64,000 nucleotides of DNA from Nocardia amikacinitolerans NBRC 108937 (lineage in GTDB: Bacteria; Actinomycetota; Actinomycetes; Mycobacteriales; Mycobacteriaceae): positions 124,001-188,000 of the forward strand of contig NZ_BDAU01000001.1 in assembly GCF_001612615.1 (NCBI RefSeq), written 5' to 3'. The notes beneath the pieces are model-generated. The model worked only from the letters and a program-made list of their open reading frames with translations. It ran no database searches and was not told the origin of the DNA. Position numbers and translations under genes: made by a program. This document shows positions 51,305-59,858 of this stretch, piece by piece; the stretch's first letter is position 1, and each line of letters starts with the position of its first letter.

Positions 51305-53656
51305 GTGCGGATGTTCAGAGCGAGGCTCGGTGTCCGGAGCCGGATACTGGCGATCGCGCTCCTGCCGAGCCTGACTCTGCTCGTGATCGGCGTGGGTGCG
51401 GCGGGATACCTGGTCGACCAGGGCAACACCGCGAAAGACTGGGCGGCGCAGATGCAGGCCGCGATCCCCTCGACCAGGGAACTGATGGAGGCGACGCAGC
51501 AAGAACGCCACCTCACCCTGGCGCATTTGGCGGGCGACGATTCGAACGGCCCCGCGCTCACCGCGGCGCGGGTGCGGCTGGACGGCGCGCTGCGCAAGCT
51601 GCTGGAGGCCTCCGCGGGGATCCGCGCCGTGGACGACTCGAAGATCGGCGACGACCTGGCCGGGTTCAACACCCTCGCCCAACACCTGGCAGGCGTTCGC
51701 GCGCAGACGGATTCGCGCCAACTGCCGATGGCCGAGGCGTACGGCTTCTACAACCGGCTGCTCGATGTCGTCTCGGTGGGCTCGCAGGTCGCCCAGCAGT
51801 CCGCGCCCGACGCCGAGATCGGTGTGGAGATCACCGAGGGCATGCGGTTGCTCTACGCCGCCGAGGCCATGTCGCGCGGTCACGCGTTGGCCGTCGCGAT
51901 GGTCACCGCGAACGGCGACCTGCCGATGCCGGTCGAGGAGTATCTGCGCCAGATCGGCTTTTACCACACCGAGATCGCGCTGCTCGCCAGCGAGATCGAC
52001 ATCGAACAGCGCGAGGCGGCCGCCGCGCTGACCGGCTCCGAGGCCTGGCAGCGGCTGTCCGCGATGGAGAACGCCATCGCGCGGCGCTACGTCGCGCCGG
52101 TCGAGGACGAATCGTCCACCGGCGCCGCGAGCCGTGACGAGGCCGCGCCGCTGCCGCTGTCCCCGCAGGACTGGCAGGCCGCCGCCGCGGAGATCAACCG
52201 CGGCCTGCTCGATCTGTGGATCACCCAGAACAAGCACACCCAGCGGCTGGCCGAGGAGAAGTCGTCCGATTCCGCGCTCACCTCGCTCTTCGGCGGCGGT
52301 GGCGTACTGCTGGTCAGCGTCGCCGCCATCGTGGTCGCGGTGCTGATGGCGAATCGAATCATCAAGCGGCTCAGGCGGTTGCGCGGCGAGACCCTTGCGC
52401 TGGCCGACAACCGGCTGCCCGACATGATGCGCAGGCTGCGCGCGGGCGAACAGGTCGATCCCGCCGAGGAGACGCCGCGCCTGGACTACGGCCGCGACGA
52501 GATCGGCGAAGTGGCACAGGCTTTCGAACACGCGCACGCGGCCGCGGTGTCGGCGGCGGTGGACGAGGCCCGCACCCGCGAAGGCGTCAAGGCGGTCTTC
52601 CTCAATATCGCCCACCGCAGTCAGATCGTTGTGCACCGGCAGCTGGAGATCCTGGACGAGGCCGAGGCGCGCCAGGAGGATCCGGCCCTGCTGGAGACGC
52701 TGTTCCGGCTCGACCACCTGGCGACCCGCGAGCGCCGCAACTCCGAGAACTTGATCATCCTCGGCGGCGGCCAGCCGGGCAGGCAGTGGCGCTACCCGAT
52801 TCCATTGATGGATCTGGTGCGTTCGGCGGTCGGCGAGACGCTCGACTACGCGCGGGTGCGGGTGACGCGGCTGCCCGAGGTGCGCGTGCTCGGAACGGTG
52901 GTCGCCGACCTCGTGCACCTGGTCGCCGAGCTGGTGGACAACGCCACCGCGTTCTCCCCGCCGCAGTCGCGGGTGGAGATCTTCGGCAACGTCGTCGGCC
53001 GCGGTGTGGTCGTCGAGGTCAGCGACCAGGGCATGGGCATGCCCGAGGCCGAGCTCGAGCGGGTCAACGAGATGCTGCGCAACCCACCGGACTTCGGTGT
53101 CGCCACGCTCTCGGCGGATTCGCGCCTCGGACTGTTCGTCGTGGCGCAGCTGGCCGTCCGGCACGGCGTCGCGGTGCGGCTCGCGGAGTCGGATTACGGC
53201 GGCATCCGCGCCATCGTGCTCCTCCCGACCGCGCTGCTCGTCACCGACACCGCGCCCAGCGCGCCGGAGACACCGGCCGCCGATCAGGCGCGACGTCCAC
53301 GGCATCCGGTGCCGTTCATCGAGGCGCCCGGAACCGAAACACCCGGCGGCGCGACCGAACCGACGGCCCCGGTACTCACCATGGACCCGCCGGCCGCACC
53401 GAAACCCGAACCGACGGAACCGGATCCGAACACCTCGGCCGCCCCGCCCGCGACCACCGCGGACGGCAGGCCGGTGCTGCCCAAGCGCAACCGCCAGGCC
53501 AATCTCGCGCCCCAACTGGCGCAGCCGTCGACCCAGGAACCCGTCGCCGAACGTGCGCGTTCCGCCGAACAGGCCCGGGATCTGATGTCCGCCATCGAGA
53601 ATGGAACCCGGCAGGGTCGCCGTGCGCAGCCCGCCGACGAACAGGAAGGCGTGTAG
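51305..53656 (+). CDS. Conservon sensor histidine kinase (CvnA-like)
   Basis: 783 residues from GTG 51305 (ATG 51311 possible). TM1 at about 13-35, an extracytoplasmic helical domain of roughly 290 residues of the nitrate-sensing kind, TM2 at about 335-355, then HAMP. The H-box is L-F-R-L-D-H-L-A-T-R-E-R-R-N, and the ATPase domain has L-V-D-N-A-T-A-F-S-P and D-Q-G-M-G-M. A proline-rich disordered tail of about 130 residues follows. It heads a cvnA-B-C-D conservon, a membrane-linked G-protein-like signalling unit of actinomycetes. No response regulator or P450 follows. Confidence 0.92.
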   Translation: MRMFRARLGVRSRILAIALLPSLTLLVIGVGAAGYLVDQGNTAKDWAAQMQAAIPSTRELMEATQQERHLTLAHLAGDDSNGPALTAARVRLDGALRKLLEASAGIRAVDDSKIGDDLAGFNTLAQHLAGVRAQTDSRQLPMAEAYGFYNRLLDVVSVGSQVAQQSAPDAEIGVEITEGMRLLYAAEAMSRGHALAVAMVTANGDLPMPVEEYLRQIGFYHTEIALLASEIDIEQREAAAALTGSEAWQRLSAMENAIARRYVAPVEDESSTGAASRDEAAPLPLSPQDWQAAAAEINRGLLDLWITQNKHTQRLAEEKSSDSALTSLFGGGGVLLVSVAAIVVAVLMANRIIKRLRRLRGETLALADNRLPDMMRRLRAGEQVDPAEETPRLDYGRDEIGEVAQAFEHAHAAAVSAAVDEARTREGVKAVFLNIAHRSQIVVHRQLEILDEAEARQEDPALLETLFRLDHLATRERRNSENLIILGGGQPGRQWRYPIPLMDLVRSAVGETLDYARVRVTRLPEVRVLGTVVADLVHLVAELVDNATAFSPPQSRVEIFGNVVGRGVVVEVSDQGMGMPEAELERVNEMLRNPPDFGVATLSADSRLGLFVVAQLAVRHGVAVRLAESDYGGIRAIVLLPTALLVTDTAPSAPETPAADQARRPRHPVPFIEAPGTETPGGATEPTAPVLTMDPPAAPKPEPTEPDPNTSAAPPATTADGRPVLPKRNRQANLAPQLAQPSTQEPVAERARSAEQARDLMSAIENGTRQGRRAQPADEQEGV

Positions 53657-54051
53657 TGACCGCTCCCAAACCCGGTGATCTCAACTGGCTGCTCGACGAT
53701 CTGGTGGATCGGCTGGCCGGTGTGCGGCACGCGGTGGTGCTGTCCACCGACGGACTGCTGCTCGGCCGCTCCACCGCGATGACCCGTGACGACGCCGAAC
53801 ACTTCGCCGCCATGTCCTCGACCCTGTACGGACTCGCGCGCAGCGCGGGCAGCCGATTCGGCGGCGGCGGCGTGCGCCAGGCGGTCATCGAACTCGACCG
53901 CGCCGTGCTTTTCGTGACGTCCGCGGGTGACAACGCCTGCCTCGCGCTGCAAGCCTCCGAGAGCGCGAATCTCGGCATGGTGGCCTACGAGATGAACGTG
54001 ACCGTCCAGCGTGTCGGCTCCTATCTGTCCACCCCCGCCCGATTGCCATGA
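53656..54051 (+). CDS. Roadblock/LC7 protein (CvnB-like)
   Basis: 131 residues from GTG 53656, which overlaps the last base of the kinase stop (TAGTG). The roadblock/LC7 fold is shown by L-D-D-L-V-D-R-L-A-G-V-R-H-A-V-V-L-S-T-D-G-L-L-L-G-R-S and the later F-V-T-S-A-G-D-N-A-C-L-A. In conservons this subunit is thought to regulate nucleotide exchange on the GTPase CvnD, in the manner of MglB. It is translationally coupled on both sides. Confidence 0.93.
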   Translation: MTAPKPGDLNWLLDDLVDRLAGVRHAVVLSTDGLLLGRSTAMTRDDAEHFAAMSSTLYGLARSAGSRFGGGGVRQAVIELDRAVLFVTSAGDNACLALQASESANLGMVAYEMNVTVQRVGSYLSTPARLP

Positions 54052-54422
54052 CGCGCCGGGGTGAGCCGTGGTTCGACGACGCGGCCGGACCGCTGATCCG
54101 GCCGTACGCGCTGACCCGTGGACGCACCATGGGCGCAGGTCACGATTTGGACATTGTGACGGTGGTGGTCACCGCCTCCCCCGCACCGACATTGCGCAGG
54201 CCGGAGCCCGAATACGCGGAAATCGTGCGCCTGTGCCGTGATCCGCAATCGGTCGCGGAGGTGGCGGCCAACTTGAAACTTCCCCTTGCGGTGACCAAGA
54301 TTCTCGTCGGCGACCTGATCGGCGAGGGACAACTGATCTTCCGGGCTCCGGTGCAAACGGAGGCCGGCCCCGGCGATCTCAACATATTGCGAGCGGTACT
54401 GGATGGCATCAGAAAACTTTGA
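54048..54422 (+). CDS. DUF742 protein (CvnC-like)
   Basis: 124 residues; ATGA overlap with the roadblock gene. Family pattern: P-L-I-R-P-Y-A-L-T-R-G-R-T near the start and a winged-helix-like C-terminal part V-A-E-V-A-A-N-L-K-L-P-L-A-V-T-K-I-L-V-G-D-L, ending D-I-L-R-A-V-L-D-G-I-R-K-L-like. It is the third conservon component, of unknown biochemical role. It overlaps the GTPase gene by 20 bases. Confidence 0.93.
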   Translation: MTRRGEPWFDDAAGPLIRPYALTRGRTMGAGHDLDIVTVVVTASPAPTLRRPEPEYAEIVRLCRDPQSVAEVAANLKLPLAVTKILVGDLIGEGQLIFRAPVQTEAGPGDLNILRAVLDGIRKL

Positions 54423-55017
54423 CCCCGCCCGGCTCGATCCCGACGGGGCCCAGCACTTGGCCGCGTCGGTCAAGATCCTCATCGCCGGCGGCTTCGGCGT
54501 CGGCAAGACCACGATGGTGTCGTCGATCAGCGAGATCGCGCCGCTACGCACCGAGGAACTCATCACCGAAGTCAGCAGCGGCGTCGACGATTTGTCCGGC
54601 GTGGAGTCCAAATCGACCACCACCGTGGCGTTGGACTTCGGGCGCATCACCATCGATCGCGATCTGGTGCTGTACCTGTTCGGCACGCCGGGACAGGACC
54701 GGTTCTGGTTCCTGTGGGACGAGCTGTCCCGCGGCGCGCTAGGCGCGGTCGTGCTCGCCGACACCCGGCGCCTCGGCAATTCCTTTGCCGCCGTGGACTT
54801 CTTCGAACGCCGCGGGCTGCCGTTCATGGTCGGGGTGAACTGCTTCGACGGGGCGCCGCGCTACACCGAGGACGAGGTGCGCGACGCACTCGATCTCGAC
54901 GCGGACACCCCGGTGATGCTGTGCGACGCCCGCAACCGCGAATCGGCCAAGAACGTGCTGCTTACGCTGGTGCAGCATCTCATCGAGCTGGCCGGACGCG
55001 AGCCCGTCACCACCTGA
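54403..55017 (+). CDS. Conservon GTPase (CvnD-like)
   Basis: 204 residues from ATG 54403. The P-loop is G-G-F-G-V-G-K-T-T (about 28-36) and the G3 motif is F-G-T-P-G-Q-D-R-F. Where other small GTPases have N-K-x-D, this one has V-N-C-F-D-G, as is usual in CvnD proteins. It belongs to the Rab/MglA-like bacterial group. It should cycle between GTP and GDP at the membrane under control of the kinase and roadblock subunits. It is the last gene of the conservon; the next gene is convergent 62 bases on. Confidence 0.93.
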   Translation: MASENFDPARLDPDGAQHLAASVKILIAGGFGVGKTTMVSSISEIAPLRTEELITEVSSGVDDLSGVESKSTTTVALDFGRITIDRDLVLYLFGTPGQDRFWFLWDELSRGALGAVVLADTRRLGNSFAAVDFFERRGLPFMVGVNCFDGAPRYTEDEVRDALDLDADTPVMLCDARNRESAKNVLLTLVQHLIELAGREPVTT

Positions 55018-55078
55018 ACCGCACGTCCGATGGGCGCTGCGCAGCCCGCGCATGGCCGGAGCGAAGGCGGAGGTCCGC

Positions 55079-55444
55079 TTACCCGGACCGCGAGCCGAGG
55101 TAGCGGCCGAGCACGCCGTCGACGGTGAGGTCTTCCAGGCAGCCGACGAGGCGGCGTTCGGTGTGCTCGCCGAGCGCCGGTGTGAGCGTCACCGCCCATG
55201 CGTCGCCGTCGGCCACCGGGCCTGCGACCACGCGCACGTGGTTGACGTGGCTGGCGCACTTGTCCCACAAGCGAAGTGCGGGTTCGGTCGACGCGCCTGC
55301 GTCCTTGGCTCGCGCGTCGAACCGCACCACCTGCGTGCTCGCCGCCGCGCCCCGATCGGTTTCGAACTTCATCTCCCGCGCCATGGCGAGCAGCACCGTC
55401 GCGAGGCAGGCCGCGCCCACGGCGACCAGCAGAATTCGGCGCAT
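55079..55444 (-). CDS. Small exported or membrane-anchored protein
   Basis: 121 residues from ATG 55444. An N-terminal hydrophobic helix (I-L-L-V-A-V-G-A-A-C-L-A-T-V-L-L-A-M-A) acts as signal or anchor. The outer part has two cysteines (D-K-C-A-S-H and V-G-C-L-E-D) likely joined by a disulphide. No family is recognised. It follows the PEP-utilising-type gene by 73 bases on the same strand and may be co-transcribed with it. Confidence 0.65.
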   Translation of the reverse strand: MRRILLVAVGAACLATVLLAMAREMKFETDRGAAASTQVVRFDARAKDAGASTEPALRLWDKCASHVNHVRVVAGPVADGDAWAVTLTPALGEHTERRLVGCLEDLTVDGVLGRYLGSRSG

Positions 55445-55517
55445 CGGATCACCGCGGCGATCGGACCAAGGGGCCGTGCAGCAGCTGCAGACGGTCCGCG
55501 CGCACCGCGATCCCGAG

Positions 55518-57551
55518 TCATCGGTGTTCCTCCGTTTCGATCGATGGCCGCACTTCCCCGCTGCGCCCGTCCACCTGCACCACCGCGCCGTCGGGCAGTC
55601 GCCGGGTGGCGTCGGGATAGCCGACCACCACCGGGACGCCGTACTCGCGGGCCAGAATCGCCAGATGGCTGAGCGGGCTGCCGGTTTCGGCGATCAGGCC
55701 GGACAGCCGCGGCACCACGACGGCGAGCCGAGGATCGAGATGACGGACGACAAGCACCGATCCCGCGGGCGGATGATCGCCGATGTGCACCATGCCGCGA
55801 CCGACGCCGCCGCCCGCGCCGATGCCGCGGTCGGCGCGGCCGCGTCCCCTCGACACGGCGATCGGGAAACCATCGGTGGCGAGCCGGAATTCGGCGGGGA
55901 GCGCGAGCTCGTCCGGCGTCGTGCGGTCGGACAGGTCGTCCGGCAGCCGCCGGTAGCGCACGGCGGTGCGCAGTTCCTCCAGCGACAGCAGTGTCGAAGC
56001 GCCTGGGTCGTCCAGCAATCCGGTCGCGGCGAGCCGGCTGCCGAGTTCCCACGCCGCCCTTGCCCCGAGTTCTTGCACCCAGCGGGCGCGCAGCCGCAGT
56101 GCCTCCCTGGCCAGCGCGAGCTCGCCCGCGCCTTCGCCGATGGGCAGCGGGTCGGTGTCGACTTCGGGCACTCGCGGCGGCGGACCGATCCGCGGCGGGA
56201 TCAGCGCGAGCACGACGGGCAATTCCTCGATCACCCGCTCCTCGGGCAGACCGGTCGCGCGTGCGGCGGCGAGCGCCGAGAGCGCCATCTCGGCCGCGGT
56301 GGGCGCGGATTCGCCCTTCCCGCCGAGCATTCCGGCCAACGCCTCGTAGCCGTGCAGCGCGGTCAGCGCGGTGCGGGCGTTGTCGAGCACCGCGAGCAGG
56401 GCGAGGTCGGTGAGTTCGGCGAGCGGCGGCACCTCGGCCAGATCCGTGTCGACACGCTCGCAGATCTGCTGCGCCAGCTCGGGCAGCGCCGCGGCGAGCC
56501 TGCCGACCCGCATGGCCGCGCCGAGCCGCCGCGCCCCCGGCCGCGGATCGAGCAGCCGCGCCAGAGTGCGGCGCGGGCGCACCACACCGAGCAGTTCGAG
56601 ATCGGCGACCGCGATGCCGCGCACCGCGGTGGCGACCGGTGACTCGTGCAGCGCGCGCGGCGGCGCGGCTCCGGTCATATCGACAGCGACCCGAAGGCCG
56701 TCGGCGAGCGGCGCAAGCCACAGATCCTGCTCGAGCGGGCGCAGCGGGTCGGGAAAGGTCTCGGCAAGCGGACCTGGCCCGAGCACGGGGCCGCGCACTG
56801 GTCCGTGCAGGGCGGTGACCGGGCGGGCCTGTAGCAGGATCACCCGGCCGCGCGCGTCGATGGCCCATTCGATGTCCAGCGCACCGCCGAACACCCGCTC
56901 CGCACGCAGCGCCAGCCGAATGACCTTGCGCCGCAGCGCGTTCGGCAGCGGATCGGCGTCGGGCGTCGCGACCGAGGTGACCCGTCCGCGCCGGGTCGTT
57001 GTCGCGGTCCACCCGCCCTCGGCGCCGCCGACGACCGCGCTGGGTCCGCGGCGCGACGCGGTGATCATCATGCGGTCGGTGCGCCCGGTGACCGGGTCGG
57101 CGGTGAAGACGACGCCGCCCCAGCCCGCCGCGAGGAACGGTTGCACCAGCACCGCCATCGCGGCGTCCACGCCCGCGCCGAGGTCGGCGGGCGGCCCGGA
57201 AGCGAGCACCTCGTCGACGGCGTCCCGAAAGCCCTGCCAGTCGCGCACGTCGAGCACCGAGGTGAACAGCCCGGCCATGGACTGGTGCGCGCCGTCCTCG
57301 GCGACCGAAGAGGACCGCACCACAAGGGCTTTCGCGCCCGCACCGGACAGGCCGCGCCATTCGGCTTCGGGCGGGTCGCCGCGGTGCGACCACGCGGTGG
57401 TCAGGACGAAGCCCTCCAGCACGGGCAGGCCGTGCGCGGCCGCCGTGGCGAGGGCCGCGGCCTTGGCGCCGGTGAGCTCGGCATCGCGCGCTCGCGGATC
57501 GCGCAGGGCGACGATGCCTGGCCGGTTCGTGGTGGTTGTCGTGATGGTCAT
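55518..57551 (-). CDS. PEP synthase/rifampin phosphotransferase-like protein (short form)
   Basis: 677 residues from ATG 57551. The N-terminal ~300 residues are a PPDK/PEP-synthase type ATP-grasp domain (V-R-S-S-S-V-A-E-D-G, V-V-F-T-A-D-P-V-T-G-R, I-E-W-A-I-D-A-R-G-R-V-I-L-L-Q-A-R-P-V). A divergent helical middle follows, then a C-terminal phosphohistidine domain T-G-S-P-L-S-H-L-A-I-L-A-R-E-Y-G-V-P. This ATP-grasp/middle/His order is that of rifampin phosphotransferase (Rph), which inactivates rifamycins, but Rph proteins are about 860 residues, so the drug-binding middle is much shorter here. Another phosphate acceptor is possible. A hairpin lies in the leader. Confidence 0.78.
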   Translation of the reverse strand: MTITTTTTNRPGIVALRDPRARDAELTGAKAAALATAAAHGLPVLEGFVLTTAWSHRGDPPEAEWRGLSGAGAKALVVRSSSVAEDGAHQSMAGLFTSVLDVRDWQGFRDAVDEVLASGPPADLGAGVDAAMAVLVQPFLAAGWGGVVFTADPVTGRTDRMMITASRRGPSAVVGGAEGGWTATTTRRGRVTSVATPDADPLPNALRRKVIRLALRAERVFGGALDIEWAIDARGRVILLQARPVTALHGPVRGPVLGPGPLAETFPDPLRPLEQDLWLAPLADGLRVAVDMTGAAPPRALHESPVATAVRGIAVADLELLGVVRPRRTLARLLDPRPGARRLGAAMRVGRLAAALPELAQQICERVDTDLAEVPPLAELTDLALLAVLDNARTALTALHGYEALAGMLGGKGESAPTAAEMALSALAAARATGLPEERVIEELPVVLALIPPRIGPPPRVPEVDTDPLPIGEGAGELALAREALRLRARWVQELGARAAWELGSRLAATGLLDDPGASTLLSLEELRTAVRYRRLPDDLSDRTTPDELALPAEFRLATDGFPIAVSRGRGRADRGIGAGGGVGRGMVHIGDHPPAGSVLVVRHLDPRLAVVVPRLSGLIAETGSPLSHLAILAREYGVPVVVGYPDATRRLPDGAVVQVDGRSGEVRPSIETEEHR

Positions 57552-57589
57552 CGAACCGCCTTCGACGGAAAACAACGCTGTTTCGGGGG

Positions 57590-57631
57590 CCGACCGGTCG
57601 GACCTAAGGGGAGAAGGTCTCTCCACTTAGG
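57590..57631 (-). promoter_or_regulatory. Hairpin and palindrome in the leader of the Rph-like gene
   Basis: Arms 57603-57614 and 57620-57631 pair at 11 of 12 positions around a five-base loop. An abutting perfect 12-bp palindrome CCGACCGGTCGG (57590-57601) lies closer to the ATG, 39-50 bases upstream of it. Either could be an operator or an RNA control element. The remaining gene-free bases up to 57894 show only the AAGGAAGA ribosome site of the next gene. Confidence 0.5.
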
Positions 57632-57894
57632 CGTGTTTCCAGTGTTTCCCCGGAGTCCCGCGCCTGTCAAGGAATGGACGTTCGTCTTGCGAGTCGCGCA
57701 GTTCACTGCCCCGTGGCCTGGCGGTCCCCTACTGTTCACGGTACGATCCGCCGCCCGCTTCGAGTGTCCCGCGCGCACAACGTTATTCACCGGCAACGCG
57801 CTCGCGACCACGGAACGAGTGCCCCGGCAGTTCGGGGCTGTCGGGAGACCGCTCGCTGCTTCGATACTTGCCGCGAACGAAAGGAAGATCCCGA

Positions 57895-58134
57895 ATGTCA
57901 CTGTCTCCGAACATCAGAAAAGCCCTGATCACCCTCGCCGTCTCCGGCGCGTTGGTGACCTCGACCGGACTCGCCACCGCCCACGCCGCGCCGGCACCTG
58001 CACCCGCGGCTCCCGCCGCGGTCGCGGATTCCGGATCGGCCAGCGGCTCGGCCACTTACGGCCGCGACTTCGTCGAGTTCATCGTCTGTCTGCTGAAGGG
58101 TCAGTTCATGGGCTCGAAGTACCCGCTCTGCTGA
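57895..58134 (+). CDS. Small secreted protein
   Basis: 79 residues from ATG 57895 with AAGGAAGA six bases upstream. A typical Sec signal peptide (K-A-L-I-T-L-A-V-S-G-A-L-V-T-S-T-G-L-A-T-A-H-A-A) with cleavage after A-H-A, an Ala/Pro-rich linker, then a short mature region (F-V-E-F-I-V-C-L-L-K-G-Q-F-M-G-S-K-Y-P-L-C) ending in cysteine. The two cysteines could close a ring or pair with another chain. No homologue is recognised. Confidence 0.7.
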   Translation: MSLSPNIRKALITLAVSGALVTSTGLATAHAAPAPAPAAPAAVADSGSASGSATYGRDFVEFIVCLLKGQFMGSKYPLC

Positions 58135-58143
58135 GGGGGTTGT

Positions 58144-58641
58144 TCACACCTGGCTGAGCCAGGACAGGAAGACGAACACCCCCGCGATGGTGAAGACGAA
58201 CGCCGCCGGGACCGGCCACGCCGGCCCGGCGCGTTCGAACAGCTTACGAATCAGCCGCAATTGCAACGCGCCCAGCCCGGCGAGGATGGCCAGCCAGACC
58301 GGAAGCAGCCCAACCCCGAGCGCCGCGTGCACCGCCCACGCCCCCGCCAATGTCGGCCCGCCCCAAGAGTTCTCGTAGTCGTTCGCGGCGACCAGCGGAT
58401 ATCCGACGCCCCGGACGAAGGCGATGGTCGCGAGGAACCCCAGAAACCAGGCCAGCAGGCCGACCCCCGCGCTCAGCACCGAATGAACCACGACCCGCAC
58501 CGGCGTGATACCGCGCCGACGGATCGGCTCACGCAGCCGCCTGCGCGGCACGCGCATTCGAACCGCGACCGGCGCCGCGGCGAGCGGAAGCGCCGCCAGC
58601 GCGTAAGCGGCCCAGCGGGCGAGCGAGCGAACCGGCCTCAT
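58144..58641 (-). CDS. Four-helix integral membrane protein
   Basis: 165 residues from ATG 58641; a TACGGT -10 box (58648-58653) lies exactly six bases upstream, so the message is probably leaderless. About four membrane helices with arginine-rich loops (R-V-P-R-R-R-L-R-E-P-I-R-R-R-G). No motif allows a functional call. It converges on the small secreted protein gene across ten bases. Confidence 0.68.
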   Translation of the reverse strand: MRPVRSLARWAAYALAALPLAAAPVAVRMRVPRRRLREPIRRRGITPVRVVVHSVLSAGVGLLAWFLGFLATIAFVRGVGYPLVAANDYENSWGGPTLAGAWAVHAALGVGLLPVWLAILAGLGALQLRLIRKLFERAGPAWPVPAAFVFTIAGVFVFLSWLSQV

Positions 58642-58728
58642 GATGCGACCGTATCGCGCGGACGCGGACGCCGCCCGGTCGCGCATCGCGCGCCGGGCGG
58701 CAGCTCGACAGACCCGTCCGTCCCTTCG

Positions 58729-59250
58729 TCAGCGCGGCCTCGCCCGCACGGCGTCGTGCGCGTCGTGAAGCAGCCCGGGCGCCAGGCTCCGATGGATGGC
58801 CGACAACCGCGTCCAGATCGGCTTGGCGATCCGCCGGTCGTAGTCGATGATCGTGGCCAGCGACAGTTGGTCGCCGTCGATGCGGATTACCAGATTGCCG
58901 GTGAGCATCCAGGAGCGCGCGGCCAACGTGATGTAGCCGTCGCCCCGATCCGCGATGTCCCAACCGGCCACATGCGCCGGTGACCGCCGCGACGCGAGGC
59001 GCATCCCCAGCAACACCCGCCAGATGAACTGCCCCTGCAACCCCGCGACGTCTTCGAAGGCCGCGCGTGCCCACTGCTCCGGCGACCACTCCGCGGCGTC
59101 GGGGGTGACGAGCGTGAACAGGTCGATGTAGTCCGGGTCGGCGACCGTCGCGAGCGCCAGAATCGCCTCGGGAATCTCGTACTGCTGGAAGACGGGCGCA
59201 TCGGCGCCGCCCGCGGTCGCGCCGCTCTCGTCTCGTGACAACTCCTGCAT
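58729..59250 (-). CDS. DUF2867-like protein
   Basis: 173 residues from ATG 59250 with GGAGGAGG seven bases upstream. The pattern D-P-D-Y-I-D-L-F-T-L-V-T-P, W-S-P-E-Q-W-A-R-A-A-F-E and the closing I-W-T-R-L-S-A-I-H-R-S-L-A-P-G-L-L suggests the DUF2867/SRPBCC-like group of cytoplasmic ligand-binding proteins. Function is unknown. Two strong palindromes upstream show tight regulation, but no regulator gene adjoins, so the repressor must be encoded elsewhere. Confidence 0.68.
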   Translation of the reverse strand: MQELSRDESGATAGGADAPVFQQYEIPEAILALATVADPDYIDLFTLVTPDAAEWSPEQWARAAFEDVAGLQGQFIWRVLLGMRLASRRSPAHVAGWDIADRGDGYITLAARSWMLTGNLVIRIDGDQLSLATIIDYDRRIAKPIWTRLSAIHRSLAPGLLHDAHDAVRARPR

Positions 59251-59281
59251 CGTGCGGCCTCCTCCGCCCACCGGACCGTCT

Positions 59282-59331
59282 TATACGGCGCCGTATATAA
59301 CCAGGCTAGACCTGCCATACGGTCGCGTATA
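59282..59331. promoter_or_regulatory. Two palindromic operators upstream of the DUF2867-like gene
   Basis: TATACGGCGCCGTATA (59282-59297) is a perfect 16-base palindrome. CATACGGTCGCGTATA (59316-59331) repeats its arms ATACG-N4-CGTAT with start-to-start spacing of 34 bases. The size and symmetry suit a TetR-family repressor. No TetR-like gene is found within several kilobases. Confidence 0.78.
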
Positions 59332-59432
59332 GATGGTGGCGGTGTGAGGGCGGGCACGGTTCGATTCGGCGGATCGCCCCAGCGAAGCAAATCGACCCCG
59401 CCGAGCAGATGACTCGGGTACCAGGACCGGCT

Positions 59433-59849
59433 TCAGCGCAGCAGACCGGCAGCGGCGAGATCGTCGAAGAGCAACTGGTCGACAGGTGGCACGGAATCTC
59501 GGTCGGCGTAGCCGAACCAGGCCATCTCGTCGATCTCACTGCTGGCGGTGAGCGTGCCGCGATAGTCGGCGGTGTAGCAGCTCATGCGGACGGTCACGCC
59601 ATCGGCCGGTCCGTGCACCGCCGCCTCGTAGGTGCCGACGTGCCTGGCGGTTTCGGGCACCAGCGCGACGGTGAGCTCCTCCTGGATCTCGCGCAGCAGC
59701 GTCTGGAGATCCGTCTCCGCGCCTTCCCTTTTGCCGCCGGGAATGTAGAAGATGTCCTTGCCGCGCGGTCGCGCGCACAGGATGCGACCGTCTTCGATGC
59801 GCACCCACGCGACCGTATCGATGACCGTCTCCACCCGCGCGTCCGTCAC
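59433..59849 (-). CDS. NUDIX hydrolase
   Basis: 138 residues from GTG 59849, six bases after a TAGGCT -10 box (59856-59861), so leaderless. The NUDIX box is complete: G-G-K-R-E-G-A-E-T-D-L-Q-T-L-L-R-E-I-Q-E-E-L at about residues 38-59, with the catalytic R-E-x-x-E-E. It hydrolyses a nucleoside-diphosphate-X substrate. It follows the HxlR gene by nine bases but has its own promoter box. Confidence 0.9.
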   Translation of the reverse strand: MTDARVETVIDTVAWVRIEDGRILCARPRGKDIFYIPGGKREGAETDLQTLLREIQEELTVALVPETARHVGTYEAAVHGPADGVTVRMSCYTADYRGTLTASSEIDEMAWFGYADRDSVPPVDQLLFDDLAAAGLLR

Positions 59850-59858
59850 GCGCGCAGC

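Noticed and set aside
51260..53515. A 751-codon minus-strand frame over the conservon kinase
   Set aside because: Shadow of the kinase gene; low-complexity composition and no recognisable domain.
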